NCBI GenBank assembly: GCA_016789745.1
Contig: JAEUQF010000217.1
Span: forward strand, 1-64,000
Length of the DNA: 64,000 bases
Reading direction: 5' to 3'
Source: Bryobacterales bacterium
GTDB taxonomy: Bacteria > Acidobacteriota > Terriglobia > Bryobacterales > Bryobacteraceae
Shown: positions 34,843-44,086 of the stretch, one piece after another
Position numbering within the stretch: the first letter of the stretch is position 1
Layout of the letters: each line of letters starts with the position of its first letter
The notes under the pieces: model-generated
The model's database searches: none
What the model saw: only the letters and a program-made list of their open reading frames with translations
What the model was told of the DNA's origin: nothing
Translations under genes and position numbers: made by a program

Positions 34843-36672
34843 CTAGTAGTTAAAGATGAACTCGGGGCTGTTGATCAACGCCCATTGCAGGTTCTCGGCG
34901 CCGCGGCGGCGGTCTTTGCCGACGGCCTTCAAGGCTATCGCGCGTTCGCCATCGGTGGGCTGGCGGGACAAGGTTAGCAGGAACAGCCGGTCCACCAACT
35001 CCGGATCCGATGCCGTCTCCTTCAACACCGTCTCCACGCTGGACCCGCCCAGCGCCAGGATACGGTCCGTCACAATCTTCGATTGCATCAGCAGCATCGC
35101 CTGCAGGGAACTCGGCGTCGGCTTCTTCGGGAAATCATCGCGGTTGGACTGCCCGAAGATCTTCATGAAGCCCTGGACTTCGGCGCCCGCCTTCTTCGGT
35201 TCCGACATCTGCTGCACCATCGGCACCTTCTGGTTGCCGGAGGAAAGGTTGGAAGGCCGCGATGTCGCCAGCGTGATGGCATCGTGCAACTCCGCCGCCG
35301 TCAGCATGCGGATGTACTTGCGCGCGTAGTAAGGCGCGTAGCTCTCTTTCCATTCGCCGTCAAAGCGCGACGACAGCCCATAGGCGTTGCTCAGCATGAT
35401 GCGCCGCACCAGTTGCTTGAAGCTATAGTTGCTCTTCTGGAAATCGACGGCCATCGCATCCAGCAGTTCGGGATTCGACGGCTGCAGCGTCCAACCCTCC
35501 GGCAGGCTGTTGCGGTCATACCGGGCCAGATCGAAATCCTCCACCGGTTCCACGATGCCGAAGCCCATCAACTCCGCCCAAATGCGGTTCGCAAACGCGC
35601 GGGAAAACTGAATGTGCCCCGTCATAATACGAGCCAGTTCATCGCGTTCATTGCGGCCCGGGACCGGCTCTTCGCCACTCAGTAGGAAGCGCGGCTTGCC
35701 GCTGCCGCCACTGCGAGGAAGACGAACAATACTTTCGGCCTTCGTGTCATAGCCGGGAGCCACATCGTCAACCGTGTATTCCTGGTTGGCCTGATAGCCG
35801 TTCTCCCAGTTCATGATCTGGCGGGTCTTGCCGAAGAAGCCCGCCTGGCGGAAAAAGTCCTCGCGCTTCTTGCCGGTCAGATAAACGTTCACCTTCTCCA
35901 GATGGTTCTTTCCGTCATGGCAGGAGATGCACGCCAGGCTTAAGCCAAGAAATGTCTTCGAATAGGTGATGGTGAACTCATCCACGGTGTCCGGAATGTT
36001 CACCAGGTCCATGCCGTCCGGAGCATCCGGATCATCCTTCGCCTTGACGAAATCGCGCGCGAAGTAGAGTCCGCCCGGCACCGAAAAGCTTGACTTGCCT
36101 CCGCCTGTCAACAGGTCCGTCACCACTTCGTTATAGGGACGATCCAGCCGCAGCCACTCGCGAACCCAGAAGTGGAACAGGTTCAGGCCATAGCCCATGC
36201 GCCCGCCGGCGCGGAACAGATCTTCGAAGTAGTAGGTCCACTTGTCGATGAAGCCATCGCTGTTGATCAGCTGATCGACCAGCTTTTCGCGTTTGTTGGC
36301 ATCCTTGCTTGCCAGAAACGCCTGCAGTTCCGCCACGGGGGGGATGCGGCCGGTGGCATCCAGCCACGCCCGGCGCGCAAACTCTTCGTCGGTGGCCAGC
36401 GGCGCATGCGGCACGCCATCGCGCTCCATGCGTCCGAACACGTGCTCATCAATGTAGTTGCGCCGCGCTACGGGAGCCACATTCGCCGCACCGGAGGCCG
36501 CCCGCCGCGCCGCGAACTCCGCCGTGGCATTGGCCGCGGCTTTCTTCTTATCTGCCTCAGGCTGGAACAACGGCCGGTGCGCGGCGTCTACCGTATCCTG
36601 CGCATGCTGCGGCTCTTGCTGCTGCGCCACCAGTGGCGCCACCACCATCAGACTCAGTACAAGGTTCCGCAT
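34843..36672 (-). CDS. DUF1549/DUF1553 protein with one CxxCH motif
   Basis: This is a 609-residue exported protein (leader about 1-16). DUF1549 spans about 70-290 and includes C-I-S-C-H-D-G, a c-type heme-like motif. DUF1553 spans about 335-590 (R-A-F-A-N-R-I-W-A-E-L-M-G, Y-I-R-M-L-T-A-A-E-L). Unlike the 815-residue protein at 44087 it lacks the N-terminal PSCyt1 cytochrome domain. The family is restricted mainly to Planctomycetota, Verrucomicrobiota and Acidobacteriota, without an established function. AAGGAG lies 5 bases before the ATG, only 2 bases after the NHL gene stop. Confidence 0.88.
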   Translation of the reverse strand: MRNLVLSLMVVAPLVAQQQEPQHAQDTVDAAHRPLFQPEADKKKAAANATAEFAARRAASGAANVAPVARRNYIDEHVFGRMERDGVPHAPLATDEEFARRAWLDATGRIPPVAELQAFLASKDANKREKLVDQLINSDGFIDKWTYYFEDLFRAGGRMGYGLNLFHFWVREWLRLDRPYNEVVTDLLTGGGKSSFSVPGGLYFARDFVKAKDDPDAPDGMDLVNIPDTVDEFTITYSKTFLGLSLACISCHDGKNHLEKVNVYLTGKKREDFFRQAGFFGKTRQIMNWENGYQANQEYTVDDVAPGYDTKAESIVRLPRSGGSGKPRFLLSGEEPVPGRNERDELARIMTGHIQFSRAFANRIWAELMGFGIVEPVEDFDLARYDRNSLPEGWTLQPSNPELLDAMAVDFQKSNYSFKQLVRRIMLSNAYGLSSRFDGEWKESYAPYYARKYIRMLTAAELHDAITLATSRPSNLSSGNQKVPMVQQMSEPKKAGAEVQGFMKIFGQSNRDDFPKKPTPSSLQAMLLMQSKIVTDRILALGGSSVETVLKETASDPELVDRLFLLTLSRQPTDGERAIALKAVGKDRRRGAENLQWALINSPEFIFNY

Positions 36673-36674
36673 GA

Positions 36675-37541
36675 CTACTCCTTGTGATCGAAAATCTGCA
36701 CGCGCTTGCCGTTCACCTCGGCCACATACAGGCGGCCCTTCTTATCCCGCGCCATCAGATGCGGCAGCTTCAACACATCTGCATCGCCCCACTGCTGCGC
36801 GATGCCTCCATCGCCTAAACGCAGATGGCTGATTTTGTTTTTGTCGCCATCGGACACCAGCAGATCATTGCCGTACACCAGTAAGCCAAAGGGGTTGCCA
36901 AAGCCGGTCCAGATGCCCAACTGCTTGCCGGTCACGTCGAAAACCTGCACGCGGTTGTTGCCGCGGTCCGCCACGTAGATCCGATCCTGCTTGTCGATGG
37001 CCAGCCCGTGCGCGGCAGCGAACTCGCCCGGACCCTTGCCCTTCTTGCCCCACGCGCTAAGATACTTTCCATCGGCCGACAAGCGAACGATGCGTCCGTT
37101 ACCGGCGTCGGCGACGATCATCTCGCCCTTCGTTGTGAAGACAATGTCATCCGGCGACCGGAAATGCGTCTCATCGGCACCGCCCTTGCCTTCTTCGCCA
37201 ATGGTCTGCAGCAGTTTGCCTTCGGGCGTAAACTTGCGCAGAACATGGAGTGCGTTATCGGTGGTCCAGATGTTGCCCTGCCGGTCGGCTCGCAGCCCGT
37301 GCGCGACCTTGAACATACCGTCGCCGAAACTGCGGATGTGCTTGCCCTTCTTATCGAAGACCATCACTGGCTTCGGCCCGCGGTGCAATACATAGATGTT
37401 GCCCTTGGCGTCGAGTTCCACTCCGGACATGGCACCGATCTCTTCGGTTTTGGGGAACTCGAGGAAGCCGTGGGAAGCGAAGGACGCGGCCGACAGGGCG
37501 CGGGTAAAGACAAGCATAGCGACGAAACCAGCGGAGGACAT
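36675..37541 (-). CDS. exported NHL-repeat beta-propeller protein
   Basis: This is a 288-residue protein. The start was set to the ATG at 37541, which yields a signal peptide (F-V-A-M-L-V-F-T-R-A-L-S-A-A). Six NHL repeats are seen, for example G-V-E-L-D-A-K-G-N-I-Y-V, D-I-V-F-T-T-K-G-E-M-I-V-A-D-A-G-N-G-R and L-A-I-D-K-Q-D-R-I-Y-V-A-D-R-G-N-N-R. Such propellers bind ligands or act as lyases; no catalytic residues are clear. It is the first gene of a four-gene minus-strand operon with DUF1549/1553, DUF1501 and SUMF1-like genes. Confidence 0.85.
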   Translation of the reverse strand: MSSAGFVAMLVFTRALSAASFASHGFLEFPKTEEIGAMSGVELDAKGNIYVLHRGPKPVMVFDKKGKHIRSFGDGMFKVAHGLRADRQGNIWTTDNALHVLRKFTPEGKLLQTIGEEGKGGADETHFRSPDDIVFTTKGEMIVADAGNGRIVRLSADGKYLSAWGKKGKGPGEFAAAHGLAIDKQDRIYVADRGNNRVQVFDVTGKQLGIWTGFGNPFGLLVYGNDLLVSDGDKNKISHLRLGDGGIAQQWGDADVLKLPHLMARDKKGRLYVAEVNGKRVQIFDHKE

Positions 37542-37621
37542 GACCTGGAGGAGATTGTATCGATTCGGGGGCTGGGAGTCAAAAACAAAATATTTCAGTT
37601 CCTGCAGGGTTATAGGGTGCC

Positions 37622-37648
37622 GTGGTAGAATCGGAGGCAGAAGGTAGA
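37622..37648 (+). promoter_or_regulatory. possible -10 box and ribosome site of vapBC
   Basis: GGTAGAAT at 37622-37629 resembles an extended -10 element, and GGAGG followed by AGAAGG lies just upstream of the antitoxin ATG. No convincing -35 or VapB operator was seen. Confidence 0.3.
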
Positions 37649-37652
37649 AGCC

Positions 37653-37922
37653 ATGGCGCTGAATATCAAAAACCCCGAGGTTGACCAACTTGCCGCCGAT
37701 GTTGCCGCCCTAGCCAGCGAATCGAAGACCGAGGCGATCCGGGTGGCCCTTCTGGAACGCAAGTCTCGCCTGCTTGCCTCACGCCGTCCGCGGACACGCA
37801 GCGAGCGAGCGGCGCCTATCCTCGATCAGATTCGAGCAGCCCTGCCCAAACGCGCTCACGGACGCCGGCTGACCCGCGAGGAGGAAGATGACATCCTCGG
37901 CTACGGACCTGGCGGGGTGTAG
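37653..37922 (+). CDS. vapB: VapB-type antitoxin (Rv0623 family)
   Basis: This is an 89-residue product. The start A-L-N-I-K-N-P-E-V-D-Q-L-A and E-S-K-T-E-A-I-R-V-A-L are typical of the ribbon-helix-helix VapB group that matches Rv0623. The C-terminal D-D-I-L-G-Y-G segment is the toxin-binding end. It precedes the PIN toxin by 3 bases and probably represses the operon together with it. Confidence 0.9.
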   Translation: MALNIKNPEVDQLAADVAALASESKTEAIRVALLERKSRLLASRRPRTRSERAAPILDQIRAALPKRAHGRRLTREEEDDILGYGPGGV

Positions 37923-37925
37923 CGG

Positions 37926-38315
37926 ATGGTGTTAGACTCGTCCGCGCTGGTCGCGATCTTCAAGCAGGAACCCGGACACGAGGTCTTGCAGCAGAAGATA
38001 AACGATGCAGCCCTGGTGTTGGTGGGCGCTCCCACGCTACTTGAGACGGCCATGGTGCTGACCCGGTTGACCGGCAAAGACCAACACGTACTGCTGGAGG
38101 CTTACCTTCGCCGCATCGATGCCATCCTGGTAGACTTCACGGCCGAGCATTACTCCGTAGCTGCCGAGGCGTTCGTTCGTTACGGCCGCGGGTTCAGCTC
38201 CAAGTCCAACCTGAACTTCGGCGACTGTCTTTCTTACGCGATTGCCGCGCTCGCAGGAGACAAGCTGCTGTTTGTGGGTGCCGATTTCACTCACACCGAC
38301 ATCGAAGCCGCCTGA
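37926..38315 (+). CDS. vapC: VapC-type PIN-domain toxin
   Basis: This is a 129-residue PIN ribonuclease. Acidic active-site residues are in place: Asp4 (M-V-L-D-S-S-A-L), Glu40 (T-L-L-E-T-A-M), Asp100 (F-G-D-C-L-S-Y) and Asp120 (G-A-D-F). The family cleaves tRNA or rRNA in a Mg-dependent way. It starts 3 bases after VapB. Confidence 0.92.
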   Translation: MVLDSSALVAIFKQEPGHEVLQQKINDAALVLVGAPTLLETAMVLTRLTGKDQHVLLEAYLRRIDAILVDFTAEHYSVAAEAFVRYGRGFSSKSNLNFGDCLSYAIAALAGDKLLFVGADFTHTDIEAA

Positions 38316-38327
38316 CATCCCGTACCG

Positions 38328-39527
38328 TCACTTCTTCCTCAGATTCAGCCAGACGTCCACCCGCGGCGCCGTCCACGTATAGGGCTTGCCCAACACATCC
38401 AAATCCCCATCGCCATCCACATCCGCGAAGCGCCCCTCATGCCAACCGTGTCCCGTCGTGAACACGGTCTTGCGAAAACCACCCTTCCCATCCCCATACA
38501 GAATCCACGACTTCGCTTCCGGATGATCTACGGCCGGCCCGTTCGTCCATTTCGCCATCTCGGCCGCGAAGATATCCAACTTTCCATCCCCATCGAGATC
38601 GCCCAGATCCAACGTGTGGCCGTGCGTCATGCTCTCTCCTAGCAGGTCGCGCGGCTTCCAGCACGACGAATCCTTCGGGTCTCCCTGGCAGGTGTACAGT
38701 AGCAGCGGTCCGCTTCCATCCCCGGGAGCAATCACCACCTGCGCCAGTTTACCCTTCTGAAAGCGCCCCGCGCGAATGCGGCCGCCATACTCGCCGATCT
38801 TCACCGGACGGAATCGGCCCTCTTCCATTTTGAACCAATAGTTCCCGGCGAGCAGATCCTGGCGACCGTCTCCATCGACGTCGAAGGCATCAATGCCCTC
38901 GGCGTATAGCGCCGCGCCGGCGACGCCCTCGCCAGCCTGTCCATTGAAGATCATCTCCATCGGCCAGCGCGCCACATTCTTTACGTCCGGCGGCACTTCG
39001 GCCAGAAAAAGTGCTTTCGCCCGCTGATTCCAGAACACTAACTGCGCCTTGCCGGTTCCCAGGAAATCGGCGAAGGCCTGGTCATGATGCTGCTTCGCGC
39101 CGCTATCTTTGATCACGCGACGCCGCCACGCCACGCCTGGCTCAAATCTCGGCGCAGGGTTCTCCCACCACCACAACTGCTGATTTCGCGCATCGGCGCC
39201 GAACACAATGTCCAGGTCGCCATCGCCATCGATGTCGTGCGCGGCCCCACCTGCTTCCAGCGTCAGAAACTCCGGCTCGATCACCTGCTGCTGCCAGGCA
39301 TCACCGACACGCCGGAACCACGCCAGCGCCGGTCCCTTGACCCGAAAACTGATTATAAAATCCTGCGATCCATTCCCATCCAGGTCCGCCACCAGCACGC
39401 CCGTCTGTTGGTTTGATCCAGCGGGCACCGGCAACTCTCCGCGTGTGCTGGAAAGATGCTTCCATTTCGGCTCGGCTCCCCAAAGACATACCGCCAGCGG
39501 TAGAATCAACGCAACCAGCCACCGCAT
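38328..39527 (-). CDS. exported FG-GAP/VCBS repeat protein
   Basis: This is a 399-residue protein with a signal peptide (about 1-18, ending L-W-G-A). Several Ca-binding FG-GAP repeats are visible as D-x-D-x-D/N-G-x-x-D motifs (A-D-L-D-G-N-G-S-Q-D, D-I-D-G-D-G-D-L-D, D-V-D-G-D-G-R-Q-D, D-L-D-G-D-G-K-L-D, D-V-D-G-D-G-D-L-D), consistent with a beta-propeller. No enzyme domain is present. GGAGG precedes the ATG. The sulfatase gene lies 12 bases upstream, so it is probably in the same transcript. Confidence 0.87.
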   Translation of the reverse strand: MRWLVALILPLAVCLWGAEPKWKHLSSTRGELPVPAGSNQQTGVLVADLDGNGSQDFIISFRVKGPALAWFRRVGDAWQQQVIEPEFLTLEAGGAAHDIDGDGDLDIVFGADARNQQLWWWENPAPRFEPGVAWRRRVIKDSGAKQHHDQAFADFLGTGKAQLVFWNQRAKALFLAEVPPDVKNVARWPMEMIFNGQAGEGVAGAALYAEGIDAFDVDGDGRQDLLAGNYWFKMEEGRFRPVKIGEYGGRIRAGRFQKGKLAQVVIAPGDGSGPLLLYTCQGDPKDSSCWKPRDLLGESMTHGHTLDLGDLDGDGKLDIFAAEMAKWTNGPAVDHPEAKSWILYGDGKGGFRKTVFTTGHGWHEGRFADVDGDGDLDVLGKPYTWTAPRVDVWLNLRKK

Positions 39528-39539
39528 ACGTGCCCTCCG

Positions 39540-41051
39540 CTATTTCTGCTTTCCACCTTCCTGCTGCCGCGAGACCTCTGCGCTCACCGTTGGATACGCT
39601 CGCATCACGGCATCCAACTCCTCGCCTTTGCCCATCACCCGCGGGTCTTCGGTCCGCTGACGGTACGCCTGCAGCCGCTTGCGCAGGCCCGCCACGGTGC
39701 CGGCATGCGCGTGTTCCCCCGCGAGGTTCTTCAGGTTCGCCGGATCCGCCGCCACATCGTACAACTCCACGGCGGGCCGCTTGCCGAAGGCCCTTTCAAA
39801 CAACTCCCGATGGCGCGCCTCGCCGCGGCACAGTACCGTCTTCGATGGCCCGCCATCGGTATCGCCGAAACCGCCGGTCGGATCATCCGACGGCCACACA
39901 GGGCCAGGCCGGTCGCCCACCGGATTGCGATCCGGTGTCAGGTTTTCGATCAGCAGATACCGCCCGGCACGGATGCCTCGCGAGGGGTAGCCGGCGCCAT
40001 CCGGCCGGCTGCCCGGGAAATGCCGCTCAATACCGAATACCACTTCTTCCCGCACGGCCTTCGTACTCACTCCGGTCAGCCGCGGCAGCAGGCTGCGCCC
40101 CGTCATGCCCGGCAACGGCGGTGCGCCCGTGGCTTCCAGTATGGTGGGTGCCACGTCCACCAGGCTCACTGGCTCGCCCACTCGCAGACCCTGCTTGGCT
40201 CGCTGCGGCCAGGCCATCAACAGAGGGACGTGCGTACCGTACTCGTACAGGTTCCCCTTGGCGCGTGGGAAGGCCATGCCGTTGTCGCCGGTGAACACTA
40301 CCAGCGTGTTCTCCAGTTCGCCCATGCGCTCCAGCCGGTCCAGCATCTTGCCCAGATGCTGGTCGGCCCATTCAATCTCGGCCGCATAGTCGGTGACATC
40401 CGCCCGCACTTCGGGCGTATCGGGCAGGAATGCCGGCACCTGCGGGCTGGTCACTCCCGCGCGCTTGCCATAGCCGCTCTCAAACACCCGGTGCGGCTCA
40501 CTGAACCCCACCCAGAAACAAAATGGACTCTGTTTGTTGCCGCTATCGAGGAAGGCCGCGAAGTTGCCGGCATAGTCGATATCGGCCAGCCCCTTCGCCG
40601 GGGCCTGCAATCGCACATTGTTCCACTCCCGCCCTGCCGGCGGCGTTTGCCGTCCCACCTTCTTCCAGTTTCCCGGCGCCCAGCCCTTCCCCGTTGATCC
40701 CACGCGGTATCCCTGCTCCGCCAGAGCATCCGCATAGCCGCGCAACCCGCGCTTCCATTCGGTATGGTTCATCGACGCGGGCCCCAGGCGGTAGAAATCC
40801 TGGCCGCTCAGCACGGCCGCGCGCGACGGCGCGCAGGAAGGCGTCGAGACATAGGCGTTTGTGAACACCACGCCTTTGTTTGCCAACCGTTCCAGCGCGG
40901 GCGTCCGGATCCACTTCGATCCCTGCACGCTGGAATGCAGCCACGATTGATCGTCGGTGATGCAGAACAGCACGTTCGGCCGCCGCTGGTCCTGCATTGC
41001 CGCGCTCGCCACTGCGCCTAGCCCAATACCTGTGAATCCCCGCCGTGTCAT
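39540..41051 (-). CDS. exported sulfatase (arylsulfatase family)
   Basis: This is a 503-residue protein with a Tat-like leader (T-R-R-G-F-T-G-I-G). The metal Asp pair is in I-T-D-D-Q, and the formylglycine site is C-A-P-S-R at about 73-77, so it needs formylglycine activation. The layout (F-T-G-D-N-G-M-A near 250) matches the S1 heparan-sulfamidase-like group; the substrate is not decidable. The ATG at 41051 has AGGA 9 bases upstream; an ATG two codons earlier (41057) is an alternative. The FG-GAP gene follows. Confidence 0.9.
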   Translation of the reverse strand: MTRRGFTGIGLGAVASAAMQDQRRPNVLFCITDDQSWLHSSVQGSKWIRTPALERLANKGVVFTNAYVSTPSCAPSRAAVLSGQDFYRLGPASMNHTEWKRGLRGYADALAEQGYRVGSTGKGWAPGNWKKVGRQTPPAGREWNNVRLQAPAKGLADIDYAGNFAAFLDSGNKQSPFCFWVGFSEPHRVFESGYGKRAGVTSPQVPAFLPDTPEVRADVTDYAAEIEWADQHLGKMLDRLERMGELENTLVVFTGDNGMAFPRAKGNLYEYGTHVPLLMAWPQRAKQGLRVGEPVSLVDVAPTILEATGAPPLPGMTGRSLLPRLTGVSTKAVREEVVFGIERHFPGSRPDGAGYPSRGIRAGRYLLIENLTPDRNPVGDRPGPVWPSDDPTGGFGDTDGGPSKTVLCRGEARHRELFERAFGKRPAVELYDVAADPANLKNLAGEHAHAGTVAGLRKRLQAYRQRTEDPRVMGKGEELDAVMRAYPTVSAEVSRQQEGGKQK

Positions 41052-41133
41052 TACCATCTGTCCTGCATTCTATTAAAGGCGATTACGCCCTATTGCCCTC
41101 CACCCGCCCGCCTGTGGTAGCATCATCTTCCCC

Positions 41134-42656
41134 ATGATTCCACCGCGACCTTCTCTCGCAATCTGGGCACTCATTGCGATCCTGCTCATCCTCCTTTCCT
41201 ACGCGTTCACCCTCGCCCTGGCCGCGGCCTGTGTCTACTTCCCCTTTGCTCTTCTCACGCTCAGTTCCGGCCTCAATACCCTCCTGCTCTTCCTTGGCGG
41301 CCTGGTTATCGGCGCCATCATCCTCTGGTCACTCATCCCTCGCCGCGACCAGTTTGAAGCCCCCGGTCCGGTCGTCCTCGAACGCCAACATCCGCGCCTG
41401 TTCGCCGAGATCCAGGCCATCGCCACATTCGCTCGACGAAGCGGTGCCGTCCGAAGTCTATCTCGTCCCTGAGCTCAATGCCTTTGTCGCCGAACGTGGC
41501 GGTATTTTCGGGTGTGGGCGCCGGCGTGTCATGGGCCTGGGCCTCCCGCTCATCCGTGTGCTCTCCGGTTCTCAGTTCCGCGCCGTGCTCGCGCATGAAT
41601 TCGGCCACTACTACGGCGGCGATACTCGCCTCTGGCCGCTGGTCCATAACGCCCGCTCCTCCATCGGCCGCACCCTGGTGAACCTTTCCTCCGATTCGCT
41701 TGCTCAAGCCCTCTCCCACATCCGCATCGTCGGCTTCCTCCACTACATCGCCGTGATACTCCTGGTCGGCTACTGGAAGATCTTTCTCCGTGTCACACAA
41801 GCTATCTCTCGCAATCACGAGTACCGTGCTGATGAACTAGCAGCTTATACCACCGATCCACAGGCCCTGGCCGAAGGGCTCCGCATCATCCACAACGTCT
41901 CGCCGCTGTTACCCATGTATTTTCAGATGGAAGTTGCGCCAGCTCTCCACGCCGGTTTCCGCCCGCCTATCGCCGACGGTTTCGCCCAATTCCTGACTGC
42001 GCCCAGCATCGCCAAGGGCATTCCGCAATACCTTGAAACCCAACTCCGCAACTCTGCCTCCGATGTCTACGACACGCACCCACCCCTACGCGACCGCACC
42101 GCTGCCCTCGAACGGATCTCGATGTCGACACAGCCAGTGGATTCCACGCCGGCCATCGCTCTGCTCGACGACGTCCCGAAGGCCGAACTCGAACTCCTCG
42201 AATTCATGGTCCCAGACGCACCCGTAAGGAAGTTCCAACACCTCCCTTGGGAGCGCATCGGAGCCGAAGCCTACCTCCCCGCCTGGCGTGGCATGGTCAA
42301 CCACCACAAATCCCTACTCGCCGGCCACACGGTTGACCGGCTTCCCGCCGTTGCCGCCACACTGAAGGATCTCGCCTCGCGTCTCCCGGACCCGCCCGGC
42401 TCCCTGCCTACGCCGGAGCGACGCCTGGATCGCGCCGCCGCGCTCCGTTGGCAAGCTTTTCGCGGTCGCCCTCAACCGCAATGGTTGGATCATCGTCATG
42501 GCTCCAGGCGAACTTCACTTCGCCAAAGGCACGCACCGTCTGGAGCCGCCCGAAATCCTGCAACAGATGCGCGCCTCCGAAATCTCTCACCAGGATTGGC
42601 GCAATCGCTGTGACGCCCTCGGCATCGGCGCCATCCCGCTGGACCCCAGCGCCTGA
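41134..42656 (+). pseudogene. M48-family membrane protease split over three frames
   Basis: The N-terminal part (frame from 41134) has two membrane segments and R-R-D-Q-F-E-A-P-G. The protein continues one frame later near 41430-41445 with P-S-E-V-Y-L-V-P-E-L-N-A-F-V-A-E-R-G, the zinc motif H-E-F-G-H and N-H-E-Y-R-A-D-E-L-A. A second shift near 42410-42422 leads to a third frame with G-K-L-F-A-V-A-L-N-R-N-G-W-I-I-V and a TGA at 42654. All pieces line up as one protein of about 505 residues, so at least two indels are present, each consistent with one extra base. Confidence 0.75.
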
Positions 42657-42660
42657 GTCG

Positions 42661-44082
42661 CTACGCCAGAATCCCGCGCACGACTTGCGCCTTTCGCACA
42701 TCGGTCAGCTTCTCATCGCGTGTATCGTGATGGAATCTGAGCCGCTCGTGATCAAGGCCCAACAAATGCAAGACCGTGGCGTGGAAATCGGCCATTGTCA
42801 CGCGATCTTCCGTCGCGTGGAAGCCGAAGTCATCGGTGGCGCCATGCACGTGCCCACGCTTCACGCCGCCGCCCGCCAGCCATAACGAAAACGCGAACTT
42901 GTGGTGATCGCGCCCGTCCTTGCCTTCGGCCATCGGCGTGCGTCCAAACTCACCGCCCCAGATCACCAGCGTGTCTTCCAATAGCCCGCGCTGCTTGAGG
43001 TCCGTCAAAAGCGCTGCAGCGGGACCATCGGTTTTCCGTGCAATGTCCCGATTGCCCGCGTTGTTCTTCTGATGCGTGTCCCAGGGCTGCCCGTTCAACA
43101 GCACCTGCACGAATCGCACACCGCGCTCCACCAGCCTCCGTGCCAATAGCAACTGCCGCGCATGGATTCCCGCCTCGCCATCTTCGGTCCCATACAACTC
43201 GTGCATCGACTTCGGTTCCCGCGCCAGATCCAAAGCTTCCGAAGCTGCGAGCTGCATGCGCGCCGCCAGTTCGTAGCTGGCGATCCGTGCCTCCAGCGCC
43301 AACTGATCGGCGTGCGCCGCCAGGTGCTCGCGGTTCATCTCCTGCAATAGCGCGAACCGTGCCGCCGCGGCCTCCGCCGGGCCCGTGGGCTTCAGGTTCA
43401 ACACCGGCGTCCCTTCGGCCCGCATCGCCATGCCCTGGTAAATGGGCGGCATCCAGCCGCTGGAATAGTTCCGCGCGCCGTCCACCGGCAGACCCTTCGG
43501 ATGCAGGATCGCCGCAAAGGCCGGCAGATTCTGGTTCTCCGTACCCAGCCCGTACGTCACCCATGAGCCCATGGCCGGCCGCCCCGGCGTTGTCAGGCCG
43601 GTATTGAAGTACCAGATGGCCTGTTCGTGATTGGAATGCTCGCTGATCATGGAGCGAATCATCGTGATGTCGTCGGCATGCCTGGCCAGGCCCGGCAGCA
43701 ACTCCGATAGCTCCATCCCGCACTGGCCATGCTTAGCGAAGGAAAACGGACTCCCCATCCAGGTGCCCGTCTTCTTGATGTCCACCGTGTTGATGTAGCC
43801 ATCGCCCGGCTTCTGGCCATCGCGCCTGGCGAGCTCCGGCTTCGGGTCGAACAGATCCATCTGGCTGGGACCGCCATTCTGAAACAGCAGAATGACGCGT
43901 TTCGCCTTGGCCGGGAAATGCGGCTGCTTCGGCAGCACGTCGAAGCGCACGCCCGCGGGCGCGGCCGCCTGGGCCGGCAGCAGGCTTCCCAGCGCCATCC
44001 CCGCGAGGCTCGCATTCAGGCTGCGAAACACATCGCGCCGCGTCAACAGCTTGCGAATCGGTGTCTCTCGTACGTGGCTCAT
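42661..44082 (-). CDS. DUF1501 family protein
   Basis: This is a 473-residue protein with an export leader (T-R-R-D-V-F-R-S-L-N-A-S). It has N-G-G-P-S-Q-M-D-L-F-D-P-K near the N-terminus, D-T-H-Q-K-N and G-G-E-F-G-R-T-P-M-A in the C-terminal part, and D-H-H-K-F-A-F-S. These are the hallmarks of the DUF1501 sulfatase-like fold. It ends the second DUF1501/DUF1549 module and starts 4 bases after the stop of the PSD1-type protein, so the two are translated from one message. It belongs to a different subgroup from the copy at 33425 (different N-terminal spacing). Confidence 0.88.
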   Translation of the reverse strand: MSHVRETPIRKLLTRRDVFRSLNASLAGMALGSLLPAQAAAPAGVRFDVLPKQPHFPAKAKRVILLFQNGGPSQMDLFDPKPELARRDGQKPGDGYINTVDIKKTGTWMGSPFSFAKHGQCGMELSELLPGLARHADDITMIRSMISEHSNHEQAIWYFNTGLTTPGRPAMGSWVTYGLGTENQNLPAFAAILHPKGLPVDGARNYSSGWMPPIYQGMAMRAEGTPVLNLKPTGPAEAAAARFALLQEMNREHLAAHADQLALEARIASYELAARMQLAASEALDLAREPKSMHELYGTEDGEAGIHARQLLLARRLVERGVRFVQVLLNGQPWDTHQKNNAGNRDIARKTDGPAAALLTDLKQRGLLEDTLVIWGGEFGRTPMAEGKDGRDHHKFAFSLWLAGGGVKRGHVHGATDDFGFHATEDRVTMADFHATVLHLLGLDHERLRFHHDTRDEKLTDVRKAQVVRGILA

Positions 44083-44086
44083 GGCT

